64,000 nt of DNA from Legionella lansingensis. Lineage in GTDB: Bacteria > Pseudomonadota > Gammaproteobacteria > Legionellales > Legionellaceae. This document shows positions 10,451-20,123 of the stretch, piece after piece. The notes beneath the pieces are model-generated. The model searched no databases and had not been told where the DNA came from. It saw only the letters and a program-made list of their open reading frames with translations. A program made the position numbers and the translations under genes. Location of the stretch: assembly GCF_900187355.1 (NCBI RefSeq), contig NZ_LT906451.1, positions 1,485,001 to 1,549,000 on the forward strand. Reading direction: 5' to 3'. Positions within the stretch are counted from its first letter, which is position 1. The number at the start of each line of letters is the position of its first letter.

Positions 10451-13400
10451 CTATGTCAGATTACTATCCTTCACATTCAATACAAAGATCTTTTTCGTTG
10501 TATCACTGGTCAATGAAACCCGAATGTGGTGATTTTTCATAAGTGTTTTGCAAAGATCATAAGCCTTCGCTTTGGTTTTTCCTTTTTCTAAACGCAGCCA
10601 AGTGTATAAAGTTAAGAAAGAACCGTCGCTATGACCTGAATAAAAGGCGTTATGTGAGATGATGCCACTTTTATCGGTTAAATTAGCAGGCTCTAAAAAT
10701 TCATACCCTGTGGTAAAGATAAAGAGATTTTTTTCAGTTCTTTGAGCTTCCGGCGGGACATCTTCCTCTTTAAATGTCCAAACGTCTTTTACTTCATCGT
10801 AGGAGACCAGCTGTAACCAGGTGTCATCAATAGAGGGAAAGAGATTATAAATGGAAATACCACTTATTGATTGTAATTTTGTTGGCAAATCCACTGTTAA
10901 CCATTTCACGACCTCAACTTCTTTCTCGAGTTGATCCATAGATGGTGGAACACGATAGATATTAAAGCCATATCCCCAGAATGCCCATAAATATCCGTTT
11001 GCCTCTTTATAAGTTTCTTTTTGGGCTTCTGTGAGAGAAGACTCTTTTGCCGGGATCCCTTCGCCACCGTCATCAGTGGAAGAAGAAAGCCAGCCGCGGT
11101 TGACAAATTCAATCCCGATACTGGTGGCGTTCATGGCTGAGCCATGGTGCTCCCACTCTACTAAGTCATTAAATTGCAAAATGGTAGCATCTCGTTTAAC
11201 TGACATGTGCGAGGTTTCATTATGAGAGTCATCGAAGCCATCACCTGTATCAGCAGCGGTCTCGTGTAAGACGAGATGTCTAATGCCAAACGGTTCTCTG
11301 TAGGGATTCTTGTGTTGGTTATGGATAACTGAAGAGTCAGTACTCCAATTTTTATAATTGGTAATCCCAGATATCCCTGTATTGAATTCAACCCGGTTAA
11401 GCACTAACGTTTCAGAGCTTGCAGGATCATATTCATTTAATTCTTTAACGATATCTGCTTCCGATGGGTTACCTTCAGTGGCCTTGATTTTTTGCAAGAA
11501 GTGAACGACCTGTGTTGTCGGTAGTAACTCACTATCGGTAATTAGCGCCTTAAAAGCATTGGAAAATTCTTCGAAGGATTGTACGAGCTTTTTACCTTGT
11601 ACAGGGTCAATAATTTCCAAAGATTTTAAATCAGAGCTAATACCTGAAATGATCAACGCATGCGCTGAGAATCCTTTTGTCTGATCAGCATCTGTCGTGA
11701 CCCATAAAGGACCATATTCAACCAGCCAATCGCGATAATTTTGTGCCGTATAGGTGCCTAACGGTTCACCCTTCATACCAAGCGAAGTAATAAAATTTTG
11801 CTTTTCTGTGTAAGGCAAGCCTTGTTTCTGATTATAATAATTGAGGTATTGCGCACCGGCTTTTGTTAGAACGTCTTCAATTGTATAATTTTTGCCATCT
11901 TTCCAACGCATCATCATGGTAGCAACCGTAGCCCAACAAGCATTGGTATTTTCCTGCTTTATGGGAGTAATGCCGCCTTTACCTATTTTGGTTTCAATGA
12001 CGGGGCCTGAGGTACCTCCATCAAATTTTGTACTGACTTTGGTACCATCTGGTTTGGTTATCGCCACTTCACCCGTCTTGCTACTATTTACTTTATCGAT
12101 ATTCTTATTAATACCTTCCTGTAATTTATCTGCGTTACCATCTTTGGGTGGTTGAGTGGTGTTAGCGCCCGCACCGAGATAGGCATTCAGCGCCTTTTCT
12201 GTCAGTTCCATTTTTTGTTTTGCATCAAGGTTGGGGTTGTTATTAATGGCCTTGATCGCATTATCCAATCGTTTATCCATCATTTTTTGAATTTCCAATT
12301 TTGCAGCTTCTTGACCAAACGTTTTAGTGGCATCAAAAGATGCTTTTAAAGCCTCTAAGGCGTTGGTTTGATTTTGCGCAAGACCAGTTATATCCCTAAA
12401 GGAGTCTGCTTTACCCAGCAATGAAAGAGTACCAGCCAAGCCTGTTGGATCGGGTGCATTGGGTGCATTTTGGATATTAACCATGGGATTAGGAAATGCA
12501 GTCGGCTGTAAGTTGCCTGGCTCGGCTCTTCGGCTTTCTGTGCTTATAGGATTAATTGCTGTGGGACTATCGGGAATCGGTGATTCTTCCCAACGCCAGA
12601 AACGGCTCTCGTCTTTTTCTTCACAAGAATTGCAATGCCCCATCATTGCTTCAGCATAGACACCTTTGGTAGGCACGGTGATGTTAATGGGATCACCGGC
12701 TGCTACCATGTAGTAATCTGTCAAGGAGTCAGAAGAACCAAAATTGGGGTCAAGATTTAACCCTTGAGCAACTGGGAAAATAAGGCTGTTGCCAACAATA
12801 CCGATGAGTTCATTTTCTACTAAAGAGGCCAGACTTCGCCCCAATCCTTTATTTCCAGGCAATATAATACCGTCCAACAGTAAGAACCGTCTCTCCGGTG
12901 ACATCCTTCGCCAGATTGCTTTGTGGTAATACTCTAAATTGTCATTAAGGTGATCGATGAGGGCATTGACAAGCGCGATATCCTCTTTGCGTGGGTCACG
13001 CAATTCATCTAAACTAGGTCCGGCATAAAGTGTTACTCCATCACTGGGTGACAAGTCGTCATAAATACTCTGGAACCTACATAAGAAGCCTTCATAATGA
13101 TTGGTCCTGTAGCGAATAAATCCAGAAGTCACGATGATTGAGGAAAAGTCGGGTAAAATATTGTTCGTTCCGCAGCGAATTTTAATGTAGTGCACTTTGT
13201 CCCGGCTGAATTGCGAAGGCCCCATAAAGCGAACAGAAACATTTAACACCCCTTCTTTTCTATATCGGGACGTTAGGGTGGTATCAAATGCCATGGAGGA
13301 AATTTCGTTTCCCGTTTCATCAGCAACATGAAAGGTGAGTGCACCAACAAAGGCGGTGGCAATTTTTTCTCCCAGTAAACGATGAAAGACCTCGTCTTTA

Positions 13401-15673
13401 TTTTTCGCATTCTTCAAATGATGATCATAGAAGCCTCTGGGAGTATCGGCGCCAAGAAAAGGAATTAAACTCTGCCAGTTTGACTCATTAATGTCCTCAA
13501 TGGTTTTCTTTTGATAGCCGACAATCATATTTTGCCCACCATAAATGGGCTTGGAATAATCATCGACCTCCACCATCTTATCGTCAGGTCTGCGAATAAT
13601 AAATTTAATTTGAAAATTACCTGAGGCATTGAGAATTTTTTCAGAAGCAAAGGTACCGGCGGGGAAATTGCTATCAAGCCATTTATTTTTTACCCTTTCT
13701 GCTGCCGCAAAACCTTTTAATAAGGTACGGTTCAGCAAACTGAGTTCAAGGCTTTCCCGCCAACGTAATAACTTGTTTAATTCAAATTGACTCATAAGAA
13801 GTGGCACGAATAGGCATTCTCGTGCCTCTGCAAAGCGTTGACGAACTTTAAAATGACGTAGCACCTCGAAATATTGGATGGTCATCGCATGGCAATGGTT
13901 GTAGTTAGCGACGGTTTCTGAGGAAACTTCGAAACGTTCTCCTTGTGAAACGGTTTGAATGACAGAAGAGCGTTGACTGCGGATGGCATTCGCAGACTGG
14001 ACAATACGATCTCTGATTTTTTGTAAGTCACTGGCGGTCGTTTGACGCAAACTTTTCTGCGAAGCTGTAGAGCCTGAATGGCCTACACCGCCAGAAACAC
14101 CAAAGAGAAGACCACCTATCACCCCCCCAATACCAGCACTAGCACTTGCGGTTGTCGCACTGGATTTACCAGAAATATTCTCCTCGATGACCCCTTTGGT
14201 AATCTCAAAAATATCTCTGTCGCGACTTAGGGAGTTGTAAAGGCTTTCTTCATATTCCAACGATTGAATATTAGTAGCCGATTCTCGTCGTTCCCAATCA
14301 AAAACGACAATTTGTTTCTTTTGACCTGGGGCCAGAGGTAGGCTGTAAAGCAGATCGCCAAGAGAATAGCCATCAGCAATCCATTCGGATTTGAAATGGA
14401 GTAAATGTCCGTGAGCAACAGAGACTGCTTGATATAATGTGGGTTCTAAATCCCAGTCAACCGTATTTTCCACATTCAAAACAACTCTTCCAAGTGGTTT
14501 CGTTTTCAGTTGATCCATTCTGCGTTTGAAGCGATAGCTTTCATTCATTTCAATGAGATCAATAATGTTATCTTTGGTAACGCTGATCTCACGCTGTAAA
14601 AAATTGTTCAAGACTGTACGATTAATTTTTATTTGTTTTAGCGTCTCGGCCAATTCATTGTCTTGAGGCGTTTCAGTGGAGCGATCACGAGAATTTCTGG
14701 TTGTTATTTCAGTGCGTGTGCTTCTCTCAGTGACTTCAGGTAAATTCACTCTTGCACGGGTTGCAAGATGACTAAAGGCAGGTAATTTAATAATAGGATC
14801 AATGATTTCCCAAATCCGAATAGGATGATGAGTTAAAATGTCATCCAGAGTAATATCGTCTTCTTCTTCCAGTACATAACCTAAAATTTCAGGTTCTGTG
14901 GTGCGCACTAAACTAAAAAACGAGTATTCTTCTAAAATTCGTTTGTTCTCATGAACGTCCAGCGCCTCACAACCACATTCCGTTTCTGTAATTTCTTCTG
15001 TAGCTTCCATCAGGTCAGCGACGAGAATGATGTTCCTTGGAAAGACGTTCATTGTGGCTTCATCGTCGATAACGACTTCCTCAAGTCGGATTGGAATTGG
15101 ATTTTCTCGAATTTGCAAACCTATACGAGCAGTTGCATCAACAAAGTAGCCTTGCGGGTATTCAATAAAGAAATAACCATTTGCTTCTGTCCGCACACTA
15201 GCAATAGGTTGAACCCCTCCGTCATTAGCGCGGGTCGCCTCAAAAATGATTTGCACATCCTCGAGCTTTTTTTTGCCATTTTTTTCAAGCAGGCGCCCAT
15301 AAACAAATAATGGTTGGGGAGCAATCATTTCAGTATCAGGGTCGGACAATACAAGCGGGTTATAATCAAATTCCAAAGCAACGGGGGCATCCTCTTTAAG
15401 ATTAGTGGCAGAGGTTGAGCTTTGTGCCAGGATATTGGTTTTTTTTAAGGTAATTAAAAAGAAAACGTCTTTGGTTTTGACAAGATTATTCCCCAAATTA
15501 ATGGCGATTTCACCTGAAGAAGGAGAGGGATAGATATCGCTTTGAGGACGTAACTCTCCATTTTCGGATTTAATAAAGTAGGAGACGTGTAATGCAATCT
15601 CATTTTCAGGGATATTGCCACCTAAATTTTTTAATTGGACTGGTATTTTCATCGTTATTCGGCGAACCAGCAC
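10451..15673 (-). CDS. giant modular protein with papain-like peptidase and N-acetylmuramoyl-L-alanine amidase-like domains
   Basis: 1740 residues, function unknown. There is no signal peptide. Residues 1-230 look like beta-sandwich modules with a carboxypeptidase-regulatory-like patch (TEANGYFFIEYP). About 230-970 is a large region not recognised, with LAPGQKKQIVVFDWERRES near 450 and a Gly/Ser/Ala-rich apolar stretch at about 500-535. About 1115-1225 is a helical, low-complexity linker. About 1230-1370 is a papain-like fold: Cys1246 in NACWATV, His1338 in SAHALI, Asp1356. About 1440-1680 resembles Amidase_2/PGRP: His1470 in HLVLHETA, then WEHHGSAMNATSIGIEF and a late GHSDGSF. Start is GTG 15673 or ATG 15652; neither has a good ribosome-binding site. 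Confidence 0.85.
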   Translation of the reverse strand: MLVRRITMKIPVQLKNLGGNIPENEIALHVSYFIKSENGELRPQSDIYPSPSSGEIAINLGNNLVKTKDVFFLITLKKTNILAQSSTSATNLKEDAPVALEFDYNPLVLSDPDTEMIAPQPLFVYGRLLEKNGKKKLEDVQIIFEATRANDGGVQPIASVRTEANGYFFIEYPQGYFVDATARIGLQIRENPIPIRLEEVVIDDEATMNVFPRNIILVADLMEATEEITETECGCEALDVHENKRILEEYSFFSLVRTTEPEILGYVLEEEDDITLDDILTHHPIRIWEIIDPIIKLPAFSHLATRARVNLPEVTERSTRTEITTRNSRDRSTETPQDNELAETLKQIKINRTVLNNFLQREISVTKDNIIDLIEMNESYRFKRRMDQLKTKPLGRVVLNVENTVDWDLEPTLYQAVSVAHGHLLHFKSEWIADGYSLGDLLYSLPLAPGQKKQIVVFDWERRESATNIQSLEYEESLYNSLSRDRDIFEITKGVIEENISGKSSATTASASAGIGGVIGGLLFGVSGGVGHSGSTASQKSLRQTTASDLQKIRDRIVQSANAIRSQRSSVIQTVSQGERFEVSSETVANYNHCHAMTIQYFEVLRHFKVRQRFAEARECLFVPLLMSQFELNKLLRWRESLELSLLNRTLLKGFAAAERVKNKWLDSNFPAGTFASEKILNASGNFQIKFIIRRPDDKMVEVDDYSKPIYGGQNMIVGYQKKTIEDINESNWQSLIPFLGADTPRGFYDHHLKNAKNKDEVFHRLLGEKIATAFVGALTFHVADETGNEISSMAFDTTLTSRYRKEGVLNVSVRFMGPSQFSRDKVHYIKIRCGTNNILPDFSSIIVTSGFIRYRTNHYEGFLCRFQSIYDDLSPSDGVTLYAGPSLDELRDPRKEDIALVNALIDHLNDNLEYYHKAIWRRMSPERRFLLLDGIILPGNKGLGRSLASLVENELIGIVGNSLIFPVAQGLNLDPNFGSSDSLTDYYMVAAGDPINITVPTKGVYAEAMMGHCNSCEEKDESRFWRWEESPIPDSPTAINPISTESRRAEPGNLQPTAFPNPMVNIQNAPNAPDPTGLAGTLSLLGKADSFRDITGLAQNQTNALEALKASFDATKTFGQEAAKLEIQKMMDKRLDNAIKAINNNPNLDAKQKMELTEKALNAYLGAGANTTQPPKDGNADKLQEGINKNIDKVNSSKTGEVAITKPDGTKVSTKFDGGTSGPVIETKIGKGGITPIKQENTNACWATVATMMMRWKDGKNYTIEDVLTKAGAQYLNYYNQKQGLPYTEKQNFITSLGMKGEPLGTYTAQNYRDWLVEYGPLWVTTDADQTKGFSAHALIISGISSDLKSLEIIDPVQGKKLVQSFEEFSNAFKALITDSELLPTTQVVHFLQKIKATEGNPSEADIVKELNEYDPASSETLVLNRVEFNTGISGITNYKNWSTDSSVIHNQHKNPYREPFGIRHLVLHETAADTGDGFDDSHNETSHMSVKRDATILQFNDLVEWEHHGSAMNATSIGIEFVNRGWLSSSTDDGGEGIPAKESSLTEAQKETYKEANGYLWAFWGYGFNIYRVPPSMDQLEKEVEVVKWLTVDLPTKLQSISGISIYNLFPSIDDTWLQLVSYDEVKDVWTFKEEDVPPEAQRTEKNLFIFTTGYEFLEPANLTDKSGIISHNAFYSGHSDGSFLTLYTWLRLEKGKTKAKAYDLCKTLMKNHHIRVSLTSDTTKKIFVLNVKDSNLT

Positions 15674-15758
15674 GGAAGCTGGCCCAACACCGCTCCTTGT
15701 GTGAGAGTCAAAGCTCTATGATGCTCTCTGACTCAGAGTCCTTCCTTGGATACTTTGG

Positions 15759-15764
15759 ATTATA
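15759..15764 (-). promoter_or_regulatory. possible -10 box for the giant gene
   Basis: The minus strand reads TATAAT here, about 90 nt upstream of the giant gene start. No good -35 hexamer lies at the right spacing, so this is a weak prediction. The leader would also contain paired GAGTCA / TGACTC arms near 15698-15734. Confidence 0.3.
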
Positions 15765-15813
15765 GACGATAAAAATAGGGGGGAAGAAAAATCCTCCTTT
15801 AAGCGCATTAACC

Positions 15814-16710
15814 TTATTGAAGAACAGGCTCATTCTGTGGTGTTCTCATGGCCAAGAAGCGAGCACTGAGAATATTAATACATAGCCCGCTAATCACAAA
15901 TAAGCCAGCTACCAGCTTCCAGGATTGCAATGGTTCACCCAATATAAGCACAGAACTTAAAATACCTACCACAGGAACCAGTAAAGTAAATGGTACAATC
16001 ATGCCAACAGGATAACGACTCATTAGCCAATTCCATACACCATAGCCTACCCAAGTGGAAATATATACGATATAAAGCAAAGCGGCAGCGCCTCGCCGAC
16101 TTAAGTGATGGTAGCTAGTAACAATACTGTCATAGCCTTCAAAAATAAGGCTGAGTGCTAGCATAGGCACGATAGCAACAAAGCTTCCCCAAACGACAAG
16201 TGCCATCATATTGATATTCGTGGCTTTTTTGGTAATAAGATTGCCAAGGCCCCAAGTGGCAGCAGAACTCAAAATTAAAATAAAACCCAGTACCGAAATA
16301 TTGTTATCAAAATGAAGTGCTACCACACCGATACCAATAAAGGAAACCAATGCTCCTATAATTTGCCAAGGATTGGGCTGCTCCTTTAAGAAAACCGTGG
16401 CAAAGAACATGCTAAAGAAAACTTGCACCTGAATAAGAAGCGATGCCATACCAGGTGTCATTCCAGCATGCATGCCCAGAAAAAGAAGGGCAAATTGGAA
16501 AGCAAACATAAATAAACCATAGCTGACGACCAATTTAAAGGGTATAGCAGGCGGTTTTATGAAAAAAATGGCTGGCACACTCGCCAAAGTAAACCGTAAT
16601 GTGCATAGAAGTAAAGGAGAAATTTCCTCCAAACCAATTTTAACGAAGAGAAAATTAACTCCCCAAACGAAGGCTACTAACAGGGCTAAAAAGATATGGG
16701 AGATCGGCAT
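15814..16710 (-). CDS. eamA: EamA-type DMT family exporter
   Basis: A 298-residue inner-membrane protein with about ten hydrophobic segments in two EamA repeats. The opening ALLVAFVWGVNFLFVKIGL and the later LVPVVGILSSVLILGE closely follow E. coli EamA, an exporter of O-acetylserine and cysteine pathway metabolites. Other DMT carriers share this fold, so the substrate is an inference. It is alone on its strand; the 417 nt upstream hold a repeat element. Confidence 0.8.
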   Translation of the reverse strand: MPISHIFLALLVAFVWGVNFLFVKIGLEEISPLLLCTLRFTLASVPAIFFIKPPAIPFKLVVSYGLFMFAFQFALLFLGMHAGMTPGMASLLIQVQVFFSMFFATVFLKEQPNPWQIIGALVSFIGIGVVALHFDNNISVLGFILILSSAATWGLGNLITKKATNINMMALVVWGSFVAIVPMLALSLIFEGYDSIVTSYHHLSRRGAAALLYIVYISTWVGYGVWNWLMSRYPVGMIVPFTLLVPVVGILSSVLILGEPLQSWKLVAGLFVISGLCINILSARFLAMRTPQNEPVLQ

Positions 16711-16935
16711 TATGACTACATCAGCTTAATAAACGACCTATTTTATCTTAAAAATTCAAGATTGTTTAGAGAAAATTCAAATCTTTGACGAAAAATTGTT
16801 AAGAAGGGAACAGCTGATTTAATTAAAAGTGCGATTTTATTAGGATCTGTTGACATTTCACCTCAGAGCCCAGAGCCAACGTCCCGCTGGACAACCCACG
16901 GCATGTTGGCATTGTGGAGCAATTATCAACGCGCC

Positions 16936-17122
16936 TAATTAGTCGCTGTCGCGAAATGACTAAAATACATCTTCTTTGTAATTACATCACCTCCGCTTTG
17001 TAATTACGTCATCCTCCGCGAAAGCGGGGGATCCCGTATTGGCAAGGCTCTTCTGGACCCTCCGCTTTCGCGGAGGGTGACGATGAGTGTGTAAAATTTA
17101 ATTTCGCGACAGCGACTAATTA
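16936..17122. mobile_element. 187-bp MITE-like element with 22-bp perfect terminal inverted repeats
   Basis: The ends 16936-16957 and 17101-17122 are perfect 22-nt inverted repeats beginning TAATTAGTCGCTGTCGCG. Inside is a second imperfect inverted pair built on CCTCCGCGAAAGCG near 17011 and its complement near 17059, and two near-identical 22-nt tandem units starting CTTTGTAATTAC. It carries no ORF of note. It ends 5 nt short of the esterase stop codon. The design fits a non-autonomous miniature element or a dispersed hairpin repeat; mobility is inferred only. Confidence 0.75.
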
Positions 17123-17127
17123 AAAAT

Positions 17128-18426
17128 TTATAAGTGCTCATCCAGAGGTTGAAGAGCCGTTGTGTTGTCGAAATGGATGATAGTATCAAATTGGAATGAT
17201 AGATGAGTAAAGAAGTAATGTGCATGGCGTTCAGATTCCGGGCGATAAATGACTCCAATTGCTCGTTGCAACCGAGGAATTTGTAGGTAGTGCTCTAACT
17301 CAGTATTATCTCTTAAATCTAAAAGAAAATTTTTGTATTTTAATTCATGAAATAATGCTTCGTAGCTTCCTTCAAGGCCAGGGTTGATTCGCTTGCGTTC
17401 AGGGGGTTCACCCCATTCTGGCGCAGCGGTTACAAACCCTTCATAAGTAGAAAAACCAATGGAGTAACTATGTCTATCGTGCTGTTCACGAACCAATTGG
17501 CCAATATTTATTTCATCATATTCACTCATTTCTGTCGCTCGCGCATCTCCTATGTGAGAATTGTGAGCCCAAATAATTATTTTGGCCGGTTTATCAAAAC
17601 GATTTTCTAAGTGATCAACCAAGATATTCAATGTCTCTGCCATGTGCTTATCACGAACGTTCCAAGAGGAGGAGCGGCCTTCAAATATTGAACGATAATA
17701 GGTTTCTGCATCTTTTACCAAACGCGCGTTCTGGGTAGCAAAGAAATATTCGTCTTCGGCCGCGATACCATTTTTTCGAATATATTCAAAGGAATGATGT
17801 TGTAGTTCAACTAAAACGGCGACGGCTTCATTAATACAAGATTTTTTTATTCCGATATTGGTTAAATAGCCATAAGTTTGTGGATCAACACTTGTATGAT
17901 CAAAACAGGCATAGCGTTTTCTTGCTCGTTGAGCTGCCTCTGGATCGATTTTCATCAGATAAGCGATTACGGCTTGCATGGACGCATGTAAGCTATATAG
18001 ATCAAGTCCGTAAAAGCCGATTCTTCGCACCGGGGGCAATCCTTGATTATGCTCGTGGAGCCATCTTAGAAAAGGAGGCATGGTGGTGTTACGCCACATC
18101 CACATTGGAAAACGTTTAAAACTCTCCAAGGCCTGCTCAGCTGCCCCATCACCTTTGTCTTGTATATAACGATGAATGTTATAAGCATCAGGCCAGTCAC
18201 CCTCAATGGCGACTGCCATAAACCCTTTTTCTTGAATGAGCTGACGAGTGATCTCAATACGTGCTTGATAGAACTCATAAGTTCCATGAGTGGCTTCGCC
18301 AATCATGACAAAATGCGCATCTCCTATTTTATCTAAAAGAGTCTTATAGTTTGTGGTATTAGGTGATATCGGTTCTATTACCTCATCTAAGGCGTGAATT
18401 AGTTTCTGATGTGTATGGTTGATCAT
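17128..18426 (-). CDS. erythromycin esterase family protein
   Basis: A 432-residue protein of the EreA/EreB-like superfamily. Conserved catalytic-pocket residues are Glu44 and His47 in MIGEATHGTYEF, Glu75 in AIEGDWPD, and His288 in WAHNSHIGDARATEM. Family members hydrolyse macrolide lactones, but most chromosomal ones have unknown substrates. It is last in a minus-strand run with the hydrolase-like gene (32 nt upstream) and a phosphoribosyltransferase gene. AAGGAG precedes the ATG. Antibiotic resistance should not be assumed. Confidence 0.9.
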   Translation of the reverse strand: MINHTHQKLIHALDEVIEPISPNTTNYKTLLDKIGDAHFVMIGEATHGTYEFYQARIEITRQLIQEKGFMAVAIEGDWPDAYNIHRYIQDKGDGAAEQALESFKRFPMWMWRNTTMPPFLRWLHEHNQGLPPVRRIGFYGLDLYSLHASMQAVIAYLMKIDPEAAQRARKRYACFDHTSVDPQTYGYLTNIGIKKSCINEAVAVLVELQHHSFEYIRKNGIAAEDEYFFATQNARLVKDAETYYRSIFEGRSSSWNVRDKHMAETLNILVDHLENRFDKPAKIIIWAHNSHIGDARATEMSEYDEINIGQLVREQHDRHSYSIGFSTYEGFVTAAPEWGEPPERKRINPGLEGSYEALFHELKYKNFLLDLRDNTELEHYLQIPRLQRAIGVIYRPESERHAHYFFTHLSFQFDTIIHFDNTTALQPLDEHL

Positions 18427-18458
18427 AGAAACTCCTTATGATTGCTTGACAAGGTTAG

Positions 18459-19118
18459 CTAAAATAGGTGCAAGTAATGGAGGAACCAATCTCTTGCCAG
18501 ATTGGCAGCCTGTTCCAGCGTGCCTGGTTCTTCAAATAAATGAGTAGCTCCGGGGACAATTTCTAATTGCTTGGTGCATTGCATTCTTGCAAGTGCTTCT
18601 TCATTCAATTCGATTACAACGTCGTCATGACTTCCCACAATTAACAAGGTTGGGGCTTGGACAGAAGGCAAAAAATCTCCTGCCAAGTCTGGACGACCTC
18701 CACGTGATACTACCGCTTGTATGATATCGGGGCGCTCTGACGCCGCGATTAAGGCGGCTGCTGCTCCTGTACTGGATCCAAAATAAGCGGTAGGCAAATT
18801 AAGCTCTTCTTTCAGACACCAGTTGGTTGCTTCCAGTAATCGTGACGATAGGAGATTGATATTAAAGCGAAACTCTCGTGTATGCACGTCAACTGCTTCT
18901 TCATCTGGGGTCAATAGATCAAACAACAAAGAAGCAAGTCGCCCTTTATTTAAGATCTTGGCAACAAAATGATTGCGAACACTAAAACGGCTACTGCCAC
19001 TACCGTGGACAAACAAAACAATGCCTAAGGCGTCTTGGGGAATATATAAGAATCCATTAAGAGACACACCTCCATTGGTGATCGTAACGGTGTGCTCTGT
19101 ATCTAGGGAAAAATTCAT
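18459..19118 (-). CDS. dienelactone hydrolase-like alpha/beta hydrolase
   Basis: A 219-residue alpha/beta hydrolase. The strand-loop FVHGSGSSRFS gives the oxyanion region. The nucleophile elbow FGSSTGAAAA places Ser116. The acid is Asp165 or Asp166 in VGSHDDVV, and His193 in GATHLFEEPG completes the triad. No signal peptide. A GGGAGG ribosome-binding site precedes the start. In many bacteria this type of protein is encoded beside, or fused to, the phosphoribosyltransferase type found just upstream here. Substrate unknown. Confidence 0.88.
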   Translation of the reverse strand: MNFSLDTEHTVTITNGGVSLNGFLYIPQDALGIVLFVHGSGSSRFSVRNHFVAKILNKGRLASLLFDLLTPDEEAVDVHTREFRFNINLLSSRLLEATNWCLKEELNLPTAYFGSSTGAAAALIAASERPDIIQAVVSRGGRPDLAGDFLPSVQAPTLLIVGSHDDVVIELNEEALARMQCTKQLEIVPGATHLFEEPGTLEQAANLARDWFLHYLHLF

Positions 19119-19186
19119 AGCACCTCCCTTTACTAGGCTTCCCCCAACTCTACTCCGGTGGAGTTTGGAAAGAAGGTCTAATCAAC

Positions 19187-19861
19187 TCAGACGACTGGAG
19201 ACATACCAGTATCAATCTGATTACCACTCCTTTTTTTTAAGAGTTCTGAGACTTCTGCATCGGATGTTTGCTGGAAATCTTCGTACCACAGTCCTACAGC
19301 ATAAAAATTTAAAGGTTGCAGTGGACAAACTATTTCATCAACAAGTTTTCCCATTTCTTGATAGGTTGAAAATGCAGCTACGGGTATTGCCATGATGAGT
19401 TGGGCTGGATTTTGCTGTCTTAATGCTTTAATGGCAGCACGCATCGTAGCACCTGTTGCGATACCATCATCCACTAAGATAACGATTTTATTTTCAAGAT
19501 CAGGAAAAGGTAAATTGTGTCGATACATATCCTCGCGACGTTTGAGCTCCTGCTCTTCTTTAGCAATTATTTTTTCAATATTTTCCTGGGAAATAGATAA
19601 TGTATCGACAATGTCTTGATTGAAAACGGTTACGCCTCCAGAGGCAATTGCGCCCATTGCCAATTCTTCATGATCAGGCACACCCAGTTTGCGCACGATA
19701 AAGACATCAAGAGGGACAGAAAGTGCTTTTGCTACTTCATAACCTACGGGTACACCACCACGAGGTAAGGCTAAGACAATGACATTAGGATTATTAGCAT
19801 ACGATTTGAGTTGATCTGCAAGAATTCTTCCTGCCTCATGTCGATTAATAAACTTCTCCAT
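19187..19861 (-). CDS. phosphoribosyltransferase domain protein
   Basis: A 224-residue type I phosphoribosyltransferase. The PRPP-binding motif is at 128-140 (ILVDDGIATGATM). An N-terminal ALPRGGVPVGYEVA and DVFIVRKLGVPDHEELAMGAI are typical of this uncharacterised PRTase group. The start ATG 19861 follows GGAGAG; a longer frame to 19891 is less likely. It is first in the minus-strand trio with the hydrolase and esterase-like genes. The base or substrate is unknown. Confidence 0.87.
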   Translation of the reverse strand: MEKFINRHEAGRILADQLKSYANNPNVIVLALPRGGVPVGYEVAKALSVPLDVFIVRKLGVPDHEELAMGAIASGGVTVFNQDIVDTLSISQENIEKIIAKEEQELKRREDMYRHNLPFPDLENKIVILVDDGIATGATMRAAIKALRQQNPAQLIMAIPVAAFSTYQEMGKLVDEIVCPLQPLNFYAVGLWYEDFQQTSDAEVSELLKKRSGNQIDTGMSPVV

Positions 19862-19999
19862 AATTGCTCTCCATTTACACCGAGCTGACATTTAATTTTG
19901 GTGAAGATTATTATCGATAATTTAGCAATTTATGTCAGAAATTTTTTTGACTTCACCTTGCATACAACCCATTAAAATTTAAAATTTTATCTCCACTTT

Positions 20000-20030
20000 T
20001 TGCGTATTTTGTGGAGCTTATGACTATAAT
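20000..20030 (+). promoter_or_regulatory. possible promoter of the host-attachment-family gene
   Basis: TTGCGT at 20000-20005 and TATAAT at 20025-20030 are separated by 19 nt, slightly long. They lie about 95 nt upstream of the ATG at 20124. Confidence 0.35.
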
Positions 20031-20123
20031 TTTAGCATATAGATGTTTAGCAAATTCCTAAAAAATAGCAGTCGACTTATATTACAAAGGTTTGATATTT
20101 CATTGTATGAAAGGGAGAGAAAT

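Noticed and set aside
14951..15310. Plus-strand frame of 119 codons
   Set aside because: Antisense to the N-terminal part of the giant gene, with no start signal or family.
17004..17258. Minus-strand frame of 84 codons near the esterase 3' end
   Set aside because: It overlaps the esterase gene in another frame and reads into the MITE-like element; no ribosome-binding site or family.
17128..18426. Macrolide resistance gene
   Set aside because: The family match is clear, but most chromosomal members have no shown macrolide activity, so resistance is not claimed.
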